Below, one piece after another: positions 9,698-18,851 of a DNA stretch of 40,773 bases (within the stretch, counting starts at the first letter, position 1; every line of letters begins with the position of its first letter). Source of the DNA: Brachionus koreanus (Eukaryota > Rotifera > Eurotatoria > Ploima > Brachionidae). Made by a program: the position numbers and the translations under genes. Where the stretch lies: positions 1,006,179 through 1,046,951 of the forward strand of contig PJRA01000343.1 in assembly GCA_016987375.1 (NCBI GenBank), given 5' to 3'. Below the pieces are notes generated by a model. The model did not search any database and was not told the origin of the DNA. It saw only the letters and a program-made list of their open reading frames with translations.

Positions 9698-10431
9698 TTT
9701 TCTATGTTCAAAATAGTTTCCTTTCCGCGAGAAATGCATTTGAATTCTTAAAATAAACCAATATTTAGTTAATTTAAGGGAATAAATAGCGGTAATATAT
9801 TGGAAAATCATTATCTACCTTCTTTCATTTAAATTTGAACAAATTAATGGAATAATTGCTTAATTTAAAAAATCATCATTAAAACCCAGAAGGCATACCT
9901 ACCAGTTTTTTTGTGTTTAAATTTGAAATGAGTAACCAAGACTTCAAAACAAAGAAAAAAAAAGTAGTCACAAGTGATGACTAATTTGAGAACAAATTGA
10001 TTTTTTTCAAAGAATAGTGTCTAGAATAGAAAATAGGCCATTTTGAAAAACCAGTTTACCGATAAAGCGTAGGATTTTGCCTGCAGTGAATCAAGACTTG
10101 AATAATAAAATACTCGATTTTTGTGATTAATGATTTTATGAGTAATCTTAGATTTTGGCAGAGTGAAAAAATATTAGAATAACAACACTTGACATATTTC
10201 CGACCAAAAATATGATAAATCGCTCTAATTTTACCTTTTATTAAATTAGATCTGGAATCATCGATAAAAGAGATTTCTCAAGTACCTTTAAAGAAAAAGT
10301 CCTATCAGGATTTATTTGTAGGATCTATTCCCCTTTGGTTTGGTTTAAGATCAATATAAAAAAAAACTAATTAATCTAACTCATTTTTTTATTAGTTAAA
10401 GATGTTCTATTTAAAATTTTTACAACATTAA
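9698..10431. other. Intergenic spacer
   Basis: No gene could be supported. The frame of the peptide gene stays open upstream to 9811, but this is probably 5' UTR. A short open run near 10250-10365 (+) shows no recognisable family. Confidence 0.4.
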
Positions 10432-11462
10432 TTAATTTCTATTAATAAGACTTTTTGATTCTTCGATCGCTTGGCGACATAGTTTCTCAAATTTTCTGGC
10501 CATTCGAACTTCATTGGCAAAATAAGCTCCACATATGATGATAATTAACTTTAAATATGATAAAATTTTATCTATTTTCATAGGATTTGAATGAATATAC
10601 TTGAAAAAATCCAAAGACAAGACCAATAAGTGAAATGAGTAATAAATTACGCCAAAAAAAGTCATAAAACGCTTGATTACAGCCGATGATATAAGAACTG
10701 CAAGTAGGTGGAATGTCACCTGCATACTCACTTGGGCCCACATTTCCACAGCATTGAAGCTGTTTTTGAATTTCATTCACAGCATATTTTGCCGCGCTGT
10801 CATTATCAACCATTGCTTTGTTAAACAGCTCCCTCATGGCATCTGAAACGATTCCTTTAAGCTTTTTATAAATCAATAAAATATTAATAAATTTTTTACA
10901 AAATTTAAATATTAAATTACATAATCTAATTTGACAAAACCCCATGTTGCACAAGCAAAGTAGATTCCAAATACAGCAAACATCAAAACAGAATACTAGA
11001 AAAATGATTTTTAAATAAAGAAGAAACAGCTTTAAGAAAAAGTACCAAAAAAAGGAGATATTCATTTTCCTTGCTGACACTAATGGAGCCTAAAAGTCCG
11101 ACCAATGCTACTATGGCACCAATGCTGATTAAAAGATTCGCGCCGACCAAAATGTACTCAGATGAAAAGCTGATTTCTGCTTCTTCAAGTCGCTGAACCA
11201 GTGTTCTGAAGTCTCGTTCCACTCTAAACCAAATTCCGATACAAGCAGCTGTGCAACCTGCAGCCTGAAATAAATAAACATGACTAATTTAAATTATTAC
11301 TTTTTTTTTAAATAAAGAAAAAATTTTAGATAAAAATTTTCTAAATTTCAATGTGGTGTTTCTTACCCAAACAAACATGTTTGCTCCAAATACGATTTGT
11401 TTGAAGCCGATTAAAAAATTGACTTTTTGTTTAAGTTCGCGTTCTGTGTACCGCGGAATCAT
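10432..11462 (-). CDS. Tetraspanin
   Basis: A 255-residue four-pass membrane protein from five exons (11367-11462, 11046-11264, 10921-10995, 10601-10861, 10432-10548). All junctions are phase 0, with introns of 50-102 bp. TM1 lies around residues 17-48, TM2 around 70-95, TM3 in exon 3, TM4 across exons 4-5. The large extracellular loop in exon 4 carries the diagnostic CCG motif (QLQCCGNVGPSEY) plus two further Cys (PPTC, IIGC), so it has four loop cysteines and is rather short. The C-terminal tail is basic and helical (RMARKFEKLC). Tetraspanins organise membrane microdomains with integrins and other partners; the subfamily cannot be set from sequence alone. The reading frames that run through the introns are not coding. 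MRNIP lies about 310 bp upstream on the same strand. Confidence 0.93.
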
Positions 11463-11769
11463 TTTTTAAATGACAAGAAAAAATTTCTCTTTATTTAATT
11501 TAATTTATTAATGAACAAAAAATTTTTATCTGCTACAAATTTTAATTTTTGTCTCGAACTAAATGATCATAATTTTGCTAAACTCAAAAAATATTTGATT
11601 TCTCTTATCAAAAAATAAATATAAAAATTACTAATTTGAAAAAAAATTCAAAAAGACTAGAGAGGTAGTTTAGATTAATAAAAAAAGTAATATATTTTAT
11701 GTTTTAAAATCACTAAGTTATATTTGGCGATGACTAATTTTGTGTTATCACTAGATGTGTTTTATCAGA
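11463..11769. other. Spacer between MRNIP and tetraspanin genes
   Basis: Short AT-rich spacer between two minus-strand genes. It should contain the tetraspanin promoter and the MRNIP 3' end; no motif stands out. Confidence 0.4.
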
Positions 11770-12196
11770 TCAATTTTCATCGTCCGAGTCGTTAGTTAGA
11801 TATTTTGCCCATTTACTAACTTTCGGTTTGTCGGTTATTTGTTGCTCGGACACAAAATTATCGCTGTTTTGACATAAATTTTGTTGATTACAAGAAACAT
11901 TCATTTTTCTGAATTTTTCAGCCTCTTGTGTACTGCCATCAAGCTGATTCAAAAGCTGAACTTTTTCTCTGCATTCTTTTGAATCCCCTTGAAAAAATAT
12001 CTTTTTTTAAGAAAAAAATTTAATTTTTTGTTAGATCATAATTAAATTCCATTCTCTTTGTTACTTGTTTGAGACTCTGCTTGCTTCCACATAATTTACA
12101 CGTCCATTTATTTGTAGATTTTTTATCAATGTCCACTTGATAAATGGAACACTGAAAGCATCGAACAATGTTAAAAATTTGGGGCATTATTGCCAT
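11770..12196 (-). CDS. MRNIP: MRN complex-interacting protein (MRNIP) homologue
   Basis: About 120 residues from two exons (12065-12196 and 11770-12000; 64-bp intron). The N-terminal half is a zinc-ribbon-like module with two CxxC pairs ([12 protein letters not shown], then [15 protein letters not shown]), matching the MRNIP N terminus that begins LRC.SC.. and continues K.WTCK.CG.KQS. Exon 2 continues with [17 protein letters not shown], as in the family, and ends with KWAKYL followed by an acidic tail (NDSDDEN), the conserved [11 protein letters not shown] motif. In vertebrates MRNIP binds the MRE11-RAD50-NBS1 complex and supports the DNA double-strand-break response in the nucleus. Two in-frame Met codons compete for the start (12196 and 12187). 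The protein is much shorter than human MRNIP because the central linker is reduced. Confidence 0.88.
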
Positions 12197-14079
12197 AAAA
12201 CTATTAAAACAAAGTAAATAAAATTTTAATGCAGCACATTTTTAGTAATTAAATAGTTTTTTTTCTAATAAAAAATTGTATCAAATTTACAATCTTATTG
12301 TCATTTTCTCTATTAATCAATTTTTATTAAAATTAAAAAATTATTTTAATTTTTTTTAAATAATTTGTATTAAAAAAAAACAAAGTTAAAAAAAGAGATT
12401 CAAAAATATAACAATATTTCTAGATTGAAAAATTTTTTATAGGCTAAAAGAAACTAACAATAACTTAAATTCTTTTTGAATTAACTATTTTTGATTGTGA
12501 AATTAAATAAAAAAAATATACTTTAATGCTAACAAAATAAGGTTTTGATCAAAATCAAATAATGCATCTATGTATCTATATAAGACAAAAACTTTTATTT
12601 ATAAAATTTTTTGTGCATGTTTGTATATTTATCTAAGCCTAACATTATTACTTATTTTTTTGTAAAAATTTTAAACCTGAGTGAGATTTGGTTAAAAAAG
12701 TTTACCAAATTGCCCCATTTTTCATAGGCCGTTGGCCGGTATAAGAGAGTGAAATTCTAAATGCTTGGTTCTACGGATAAAATTTGATCTTAAATTTTAA
12801 AGAAGCAGCGACCTCGGTTCTGCCAGTTTTTTATTTTAAGGTCTCACAATCCGGAATATACATTCTAATCTGGACAATAAATCAGTCATTGGGCTCTGAA
12901 AGCGGCTGAGAGCCAAATGGACCAAGTTGTACTTCCAGGATTGCATGAATCGTTATGTTAAAAATCCAAAATCAAATTTAAAAATATAACTAAGTCTTAT
13001 TAATTGCCCATGGAGTTTAAAATTCTTTCTAAAGATGACAATCAAATATCAAACAAAGCAAGCTTTTTATTATGCGAACCATAAATTGTATAATTATTCA
13101 AAAAATTTTAATGACATGATGTATGAGATATATGAGAATAAAGAAAATTTCAAATTGGTACTTTGAGTGATAAAACTCATGAAAGATGTGTCACATAGAC
13201 AAAAATTAAAATACAAGTAAGATTTAATTTTATTATTGTTTTGATTAATTAAAAAAGAAAATAAAAATTTTATAAATTTTAAAAAAGATTAGATATAAAT
13301 TTTTAGAATTTATTTCTTTTTAAATAGTGTGTCTTTATAGCAGAAATAAAAACCTTAGCCTAGGACGTCTTTATTCATCTCAAATTTATTTTAAATAAAT
13401 CCTAACAAGAGTAGTTTTTTTAATTTTTTGAATTTTTTAATAAATTCTAGTTTTGAAAAAACCTTTGAACCTTCACAATTTTAAATATCTATATATTGTT
13501 AAATCAATGTTTAAATATCTTTTAGAAAGTATATAAATTGACAAATCATAAAATCAAAACTTACTATGACACGCAGTCTATTTCATTCAAAAATTTATAA
13601 CCTACAAACAGCTAAGACTGGGTCTTATTTAAGCTAAAACTTATACGGGTCATTTAGATCCTTCTAATACAAAAAAAAGTTTTATTTTCCAATAGATGAT
13701 TAAGGAAAAAAAACGGACAAAATTATTTTGAACACTCGTTAGATAATAGATTAGTTTATTAGAAAAATAAAAAGACGAAGCATTTAAGGTGTTGAAAAAT
13801 TCAATTTAAAAAGAAAATACATGCTATAAAAAAATTTCAAAATTGACTAATTCAAAATCTTTATAATATTAATTTTGAATGGCATACTAAAACCAAAAAA
13901 TAATTTTTCAAATAAACTAGACTTGATTTATTAACCAATATTTATAATTGTTTTTTTTTAGAGGTTTTAAATGACCAAAAATGTATTAAGATAATTTGTA
14001 AAATTTACATTTAAAAAATAAATTTAAAACGCATAAAATTTCTTCTAAAATTAAGTTGAAAATTTCAAGTGAATTTTAA
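12197..14079. other. Long intergenic spacer
   Basis: No gene could be supported in about 1.9 kb. A GC-richer patch at 12720-12960 stands out from the background but has stops in all frames and no recognised motif; it may be a transposon 3' UTR. At about 13727-13741 the sequence TTTTGAACACTCGTTA resembles the inverse of the mariner-like terminus at 7709. Confidence 0.4.
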
Positions 14080-14920
14080 TCATTGTTTTTTGCTTAATTT
14101 TTCAATCAGATCCGGACACATTCTAAAAGTCATTTGAATCTAAACAAAAATAAAGCAAAAATAAAAAAAATCCTAATTTAAGAAAAATTACCAATGGTTC
14201 AATTTCATCTTTGCGCAAAAGATTAAATTCTGTTAAAAAATAAATAAAATGTTTGTAGCAAGTGTTTACATGAGCCTCCTTAAGAAAAAAATTTTGCTAG
14301 ATTATTTATTTTGTTGAAGTAAAGATAAAGTTTACTGCTCCAATTTGAGTGATTCTGTCAAAATGATGAATATATACATGAACAAATACTCTAAAAAGCC
14401 GACTGAGTAATTTTTTGCAGATAGATTGAAAATTTTTGGGAAAGGGAACTCCGACTTGGACTGGAAAAATATTTTCGTCATTGATTTGCTTTTCTATCCA
14501 TTCCATTAAAAGAGCTATATACTTAGGAGCAGATAAATGAGTTGGCTTTTTGTACTGATCGTTGTCACACCAGAGATATTCATATTTAGGTCCACCTGAC
14601 ATTATTGGGCAAGATTCATCAGTACAATAGTCTGATACTACTCCGTATAGTAAATTAATTCTATTGAAGAAATCAACAACATGAACTGAAATCCAATCGT
14701 TGAGTTCTTCATCCTTGGGCAGCTTAACTGTCTCCCGTAGGTCGATGCCAGCGCTCAAAGTTTCGTCAGCATGTTTGTGTAAGTTATAGCGCAACGTCCC
14801 TGGCTCGAATTTTTTTTTGGGTCTAAAAGTCTAGTAAATATGATTTAGATTAAAATTAAAAAAATTTTTTTATTTTACTTTATCTTTTGCGAAAAAATTG
14901 TGGAAACCTAAACCCGCCAT
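14080..14920 (-). CDS. MOB3: MOB kinase activator 3 (MOB3) homologue
   Basis: A 227-residue Mob/phocein-domain protein from four exons (14879-14920, 14336-14830, 14192-14278, 14080-14139; introns 48, 57 and 52 bp, all phase 0). It opens [18 protein letters not shown], the MOB3-type N terminus. The core has [21 protein letters not shown], the zinc-site cysteines in [17 protein letters not shown] and the zinc-site histidines in the [10 protein letters not shown] region, then NTCYKHF. Wording throughout is closer to vertebrate MOB3A/B/C than to MOB1/2/4, and length is close to the family's 216-217 residues with a short C-terminal extension. MOB proteins are adaptors for MST/NDR-type kinases; MOB3 is linked to MST1 rather than LATS/NDR. 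The frame running past 14336 is intron. Confidence 0.96.
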
Positions 14921-15812
14921 TTCATTAAACAATCAATTTTTTTTGCCTAATTTAAATAAAATTGAATCGATACAGGGAGCAAGGCAAATTTTTAAATTAA
15001 TTTATGATAATTTTTATTTTTGTCTTTAGTCAATATTTTATAGTTTATGTTACTTCATGAGTTGAATTAGCATTTTAAAGCAAGCTTCAAAACAAAAAAT
15101 AAATAAGCTATTTTAATAGAGTAAGCAAAAGTTTTTATTTTTTTTTAGATTTAGTTGTATTAAGATTAAGTCAAAATTAATTTAACAAATAAAATTTATT
15201 ATTTTGTCTACACATGATCTTTTTAAAATCTTACAAAAATATAAACAATGCTTGAAAAGTTCACAAAAAAAACATCAAAAATTACCCTGTGGTTTGAATA
15301 TAAGCTTAATTTAAAGAGTGTCTAAAATTATTTTTGTAATTAAAGACTCTCGTAACTAGAGGATTATAAACAAATAAACAAAGAGCTACTACTTGATTCT
15401 AGGAATTTTTTCGCAAAATTGCTATGCAATCAAATTTAGATTTTTGAGTAATTTCAATGAAGTTGTAAGAATCGTTATGGTCAAAAATATCAATTTGAAA
15501 GAGGCCCATAATTTTCCTCAACGCTGTTTTAATAAAAAACATACTGTTATTTATTTAAGTTAAACATAAATTCACAAATATAAAAAAATTGTTACTGTTT
15601 AGTTGCGTCAAGAACATAAAATATCTTCTTTGAACCATTCGAATGATGCAAATTGATGATAATTTATTTTCTAAATTTTGAGTACCATTGTCGAGTTTAT
15701 GTTAGACTAATTTAATTATTTTAAGTTTTTAAAAAAATTTTAACAATCAGAACCATTTTCCATTCTTCAACAATTTATTTAAGTATTGTAATTATATTTT
15801 TTTAAGTTTTAA
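14921..15812. other. Intergenic spacer upstream of MOB3
   Basis: AT-rich, no supported gene. The first few hundred bases should include the MOB3 promoter; no motif is recognisable. Confidence 0.4.
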
Positions 15813-16052
15813 TTAACAATCAATGGTCGGAGGGATTTTTCGACCCATTTTATTTGACTTTCTCTTTCTCTTTTGACTAGTTTTCTCTTTTTTTTTGTGA
15901 TAAAAATTAGATAATTTTATAATATTTTTGATTTAAGAATGATTGAAAGAAAAATTAAATAATATGAAAAATAATTAAATTTATTGAATAAAAAACAAAG
16001 AAATTAAGTAAAATAAGGGGTTCAAAAAATCCCTTCGGCCTTAGAGTGTTAA
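15813..16052. mobile_element. TTAA-flanked MITE, piggyBac-like, family 3, copy B
   Basis: A 240-bp element bounded by TTAA. Reverse-complemented it begins TTAACACTCTAAGGCCGAAG and then runs GGGATTTTTTGAACCCCTT, parallel to copy A at 5314-5547. The internal run TTATTCAATAAATTTAATTA is identical to copy A, but the orientation is opposite. Its other terminus reads TTAACAATCAATGGTCGGAG, less conserved. No coding capacity. Confidence 0.78.
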
Positions 16053-16476
16053 ATAAAAAAAGTGTTAACCAATCTAACAAATAAAAAGCAAATATCAAAC
16101 ATGTTTAAATATTTTTTTTTAAAACAAAGTAACTTTTAGATTTTAATATTTGATTTTTTTCAGTATTTAGTTTTAAAAGTATTTCTTAAACTGAAATTGA
16201 GAATCAAAAAAATAATTGAATTTCTTTACCTTTAGTGTAAAAAATAAAACTATGTGAAGATGAGATTATCTTTCATTGAAAAATGAAATAATTAGAAATT
16301 GCTTCGCAACTTATTTTAACAAACTTGAATGAGACTGAAGCAGAGCATTTTAGAACATGTATAAAAAATGATCGAAGCTGAATGGGAAAAAATTAACGAA
16401 AACCAAAATATATCGATTTAAAACAATAATGAGGATCAGTCAATTCAGAATGATATTTCGACTTCAGGCAGTAAAA
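16053..16476. other. Spacer between two DNA transposon remnants
   Basis: No gene or repeat recognised. A partly open run around 16330-16470 (+) has stops and no family resemblance. Confidence 0.4.
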
Positions 16477-16478
16477 TA

Positions 16479-17222
16479 CAGTCAATCCTCGATATAACGA
16501 GCAAATTAGACGGAAATTTCGTTGCTCGTTATATCGAAATTGCATTGAAAAAGATGGGCAAAAAAATTTTTTTTTTCAAAATTTTTATTGGTAAAAAAAT
16601 AAATAAAAAAGGAAAAAAAATACAAAATTATTGTTTTTTTACAAAATCTTTAATAGATGTTTGTTTGGTATTACATTTTTCAATCACAACATTTTCAACA
16701 TTCTTCTCAAAGTGCTCTAAAACTTTTTCTTTAGACGAGAGAATTGTCGAAATGGTCGATGTGTTGACGCTATACTCTTTTGCGAGAAGAAATTGAAGTA
16801 GCGATTTTTTGTTCGCAATGTTTTTTTATTATTTCAACTTTTGATTCAAGTGAAATACACTTTCTTTTTTTTTTGATTAAGATTGGACATTTTTTATAAA
16901 CAATTAGATAGGAAATGTTTTCTGGTGATTTATAGTTATTCATGAAGATAAGTTAATTGTTTTATTTTTATTTATTTTTTAGAAAAAAAGTGTGAAAAAA
17001 TTTCTTTTGTTCAAGCTCGTTATAGGAAGTTTTTTTTCTTAAGAAAGTGATTAAGCGGTATTTCATTATAAGCTCGTTATATCAAGTTTTCGTTATATCG
17101 AAACTCGTTATATCGAATTAATTTTTATATCTTTTTCTATAGCTCGTAATCGGTTCTAGTCAAGTTGCTCGTTATAAAGGGTTTCTCGTTATATAGGGTC
17201 TCGTTATACGGAGGATTGACTG
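16479..17222. mobile_element. Non-autonomous pogo/Tigger-like DNA transposon
   Basis: A 744-bp element flanked by TA on both sides. The left end starts CAGTCAATCCTCGATATAAC and the right end, reverse-complemented, starts CAGTCAATCCTCCGTATAAC. CAGT-start termini with TA duplication are typical of the pogo/Tigger group of Tc1/mariner transposons. About ten further copies of a CTCGTTATA-type motif sit in direct and inverted orientation near both ends, mostly at the right, and look like subterminal transposase-binding repeats. Inside, on the minus strand, only a broken CENP-B-type DNA-binding domain remains; the DDE catalytic domain is absent. The right edge abuts LINE debris. Confidence 0.88.
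16628..16890 (-). pseudogene. Broken CENP-B-type HTH domain of a pogo-like transposase
   Basis: Two adjacent frames together cover a CENP-B N-terminal helix-turn-helix. The first reads KCISLESKVEIIKKH and stops after SSRKRV. A shifted frame resumes LAKEYSVNTSTISTILSSKE and runs to the stop at 16628. The pattern K.SLE.KVEII......IA.EY.V..STIS.IL..KEK is that of pogo, Tigger and CENP-B. At least one frameshift separates the halves and a second separates the likely Met at 16890. The extreme C terminus contains QTSIKDFV, close to a PCNA-interacting (PIP) box, which pogo transposases are known to carry. No catalytic domain follows, so it cannot mobilise itself. Confidence 0.78.
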
Positions 17223-17229
17223 TAGTGGT

Positions 17230-17797
17230 TACTCTGAAATCAGACCTCTTCGTTCAAGACTCACTTCAAAAAACTTAGAAATGCTGACATTAAAAGAAAT
17301 AACTCCCTCAATCGTTTCATGCAATCCATTCGAGAAGAATATAATCTTCACCAACCTCTCCGTTTCGTTAAAACAAAAGCTGACCCAGAATGGATGGATG
17401 TCGAAATCAAACAACTAATCCGCGAACGCCAACGATTGCACCCAAAGGGCGAATACAAACTCCGAGACCAATTTGCCCATCGCATTGTTAGTCTAATAGC
17501 CAAACACAAGGCTATCTACTATCAAAATAAATACATGAAAAGTAAAAGCGATATACGTTCAGCAATCAGTCCTGTAAAGTTCCTACTCAAGCAACTTAAA
17601 CTCAATGGCTGGACAACGACTACCGAGCTTATGCTTACTCCTCTGCAGCTATTAAATATGAGATGAACGCGCTTAACTCCCGCCTCTGGTGTATAATTGG
17701 CATCGACGAGAAAACTGCAGGCTCTTACAAACTTCTCCCAATTCTTGAACTCATTGATCAAGCCTGCGAACGAATACTAAAAAGAATTCTAGCTTAA
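17230..17797 (+). mobile_element. Non-LTR retrotransposon fragment (linker between endonuclease and RT)
   Basis: From about 17290 one frame reads MQSIREEYNLHQPLRF, then DPEWMDVEIKQLIRERQRL, then IAKHKAIYYQNKYMKS. This is the typical W.d.EI..LI..R..L......(K/R)..YY..K pattern found between the endonuclease and reverse transcriptase domains of LINEs. At about 17600 the frame shifts and coding-like sequence continues (DNDYRAYAYSSAAIKYEM..LNSRLW) to a stop near 17794. Higher GC content than the surroundings supports a relatively recent arrival. The pogo-like element lies directly at its 5' edge. Confidence 0.65.
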
Positions 17798-18338
17798 AAG
17801 AATTTTTTACAGAAGTTTCTCAGAAAATTTCGCAAAAGTGCCACTAATTTGTCCTCGCGAGGCAGCATCTATATTAACTAGTCTTTAAAACCATATCTGT
17901 TTTCTTTTTTAATAATTATTCTACAATTAGATTTATTTCTCAAATCAATAATTATTCTTCTCAATAAAACGTTTAATACTCAACTATTATGTGTAATTTA
18001 AAAACAATAAAACTCGATAACTAAATCTTAGAAATTTTTCATTTTTCATAATAAAAACTTATTTTTTAAATTGAAAAAAAATACTATGGTTTAGAAAATA
18101 AAAATTAAAATTAAATTAAATAAAAATCTAAAGAAATTTTTGTATTCAATTTTTACTTCCTCTTTAATAATTCATTTATTGTGCCATCTCAAATTGCACG
18201 ATCGATTATAAGAAAAATCTAAACTATTCTCAAAATTACTAATTTCGTATCCATTTATTATTTTAAATAGATGAATGAGTCCGATTTTAATTTTAATATA
18301 TAGAATACAATATCCAGAATGAAGGAAAGTTTTTCATG
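17798..18338. other. AT-rich spacer between transposon remnants
   Basis: No supported gene, RNA or repeat. Confidence 0.4.
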
Positions 18339-18569
18339 CAAAGTAAAATTTTCGATCAACTTTCATTTTTCAAAAATAATCAAAGCATTTTAAATGCGAA
18401 TTATAAATTTCAATGCATTTTTATAAATTACAGTACTTTTTTAAAACTGTAAAAGTAAAGCTTTGAAATGTTACAAAAATTAAAAAATCTGCGATGAAAT
18501 CTAATTTTGCATTTAAATTATTTTGATCATTTTTTTAAAATGAAATTTGATCAAAAATTTTACTTTGTC
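18339..18569. mobile_element. Fold-back MITE, family 2, copy C
   Basis: The ends are inverted: GCAAAGTAAAATTTTCGATC at the left and, reverse-complemented, GACAAAGTAAAATTTTTGAT at the right. The interior carries the family blocks TAAAGCTTTGAAATGTTAC and AAAAAATCTGCGATGAAAT. Same size as copies A and B. Non-coding. Confidence 0.68.
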
Positions 18570-18599
18570 AGTTTTCATTACTTAATTGAATCATGAAAT

Positions 18600-18850
18600 A
18601 TTTTTCTGAATAAATGGACACTAAACTTATGGAAAACTCTAGATGATTTCCACGAGTCTTACAATACCAGAATGACTCTTTGTTTTTTTTTCCCATAGAA
18701 ATCATGTATAAGGCCTCAGTTGATGAAATCCAATGACTCTAATAGATTTGTTGATAAGAACTTATTTGGCATAAAATCATGTTTTGTATCAGATTTTGAT
18801 TTAAAACGTAGCCCATCTAATGATCTTTTAGTAGACTCTCAATAATCTTG
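18600..18850 (-). mobile_element. Heavily degraded LINE fragment
   Basis: The reverse strand contains CATCTAGAGTTTTCCATAAG and then GTGTCCATTTATTCAGAAA. These align imperfectly with the HLEFAISSWCPFLEKD-coding part of the LINE fragment at 24960-25350. Stops and indels interrupt every frame. The assignment rests on nucleotide resemblance to that copy. Confidence 0.45.
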
Positions 18851-18851
18851 C

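Noticed and set aside
9698..9811. Upstream in-frame extension of the peptide precursor to a Met at 9811
   Set aside because: It would place about 38 residues before a clear signal peptide. The Met at 9697 gives a normal secreted precursor.
10250..10365. Short open run on the + strand as a small gene
   Set aside because: No start context, no splice partner and no recognised family; the composition is background-like.
10432..10776. Upstream part of the frame containing the tetraspanin last exon (VEMWAQVSMQ...)
   Set aside because: It reads exon 4 in the wrong frame. Only 10432-10548 is coding in this frame.
12720..12960. GC-richer patch as a possible gene
   Set aside because: All frames contain stops and no motif or splice arrangement gives a recognisable protein. 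Possibly a transposon UTR, but unsupported.
7709..13741. Mariner-like termini at 7709 and 13727-13741 as ends of one element
   Set aside because: They are 6 kb apart with several ordinary genes between them and differ in sequence. At most they are two unrelated solo ends.
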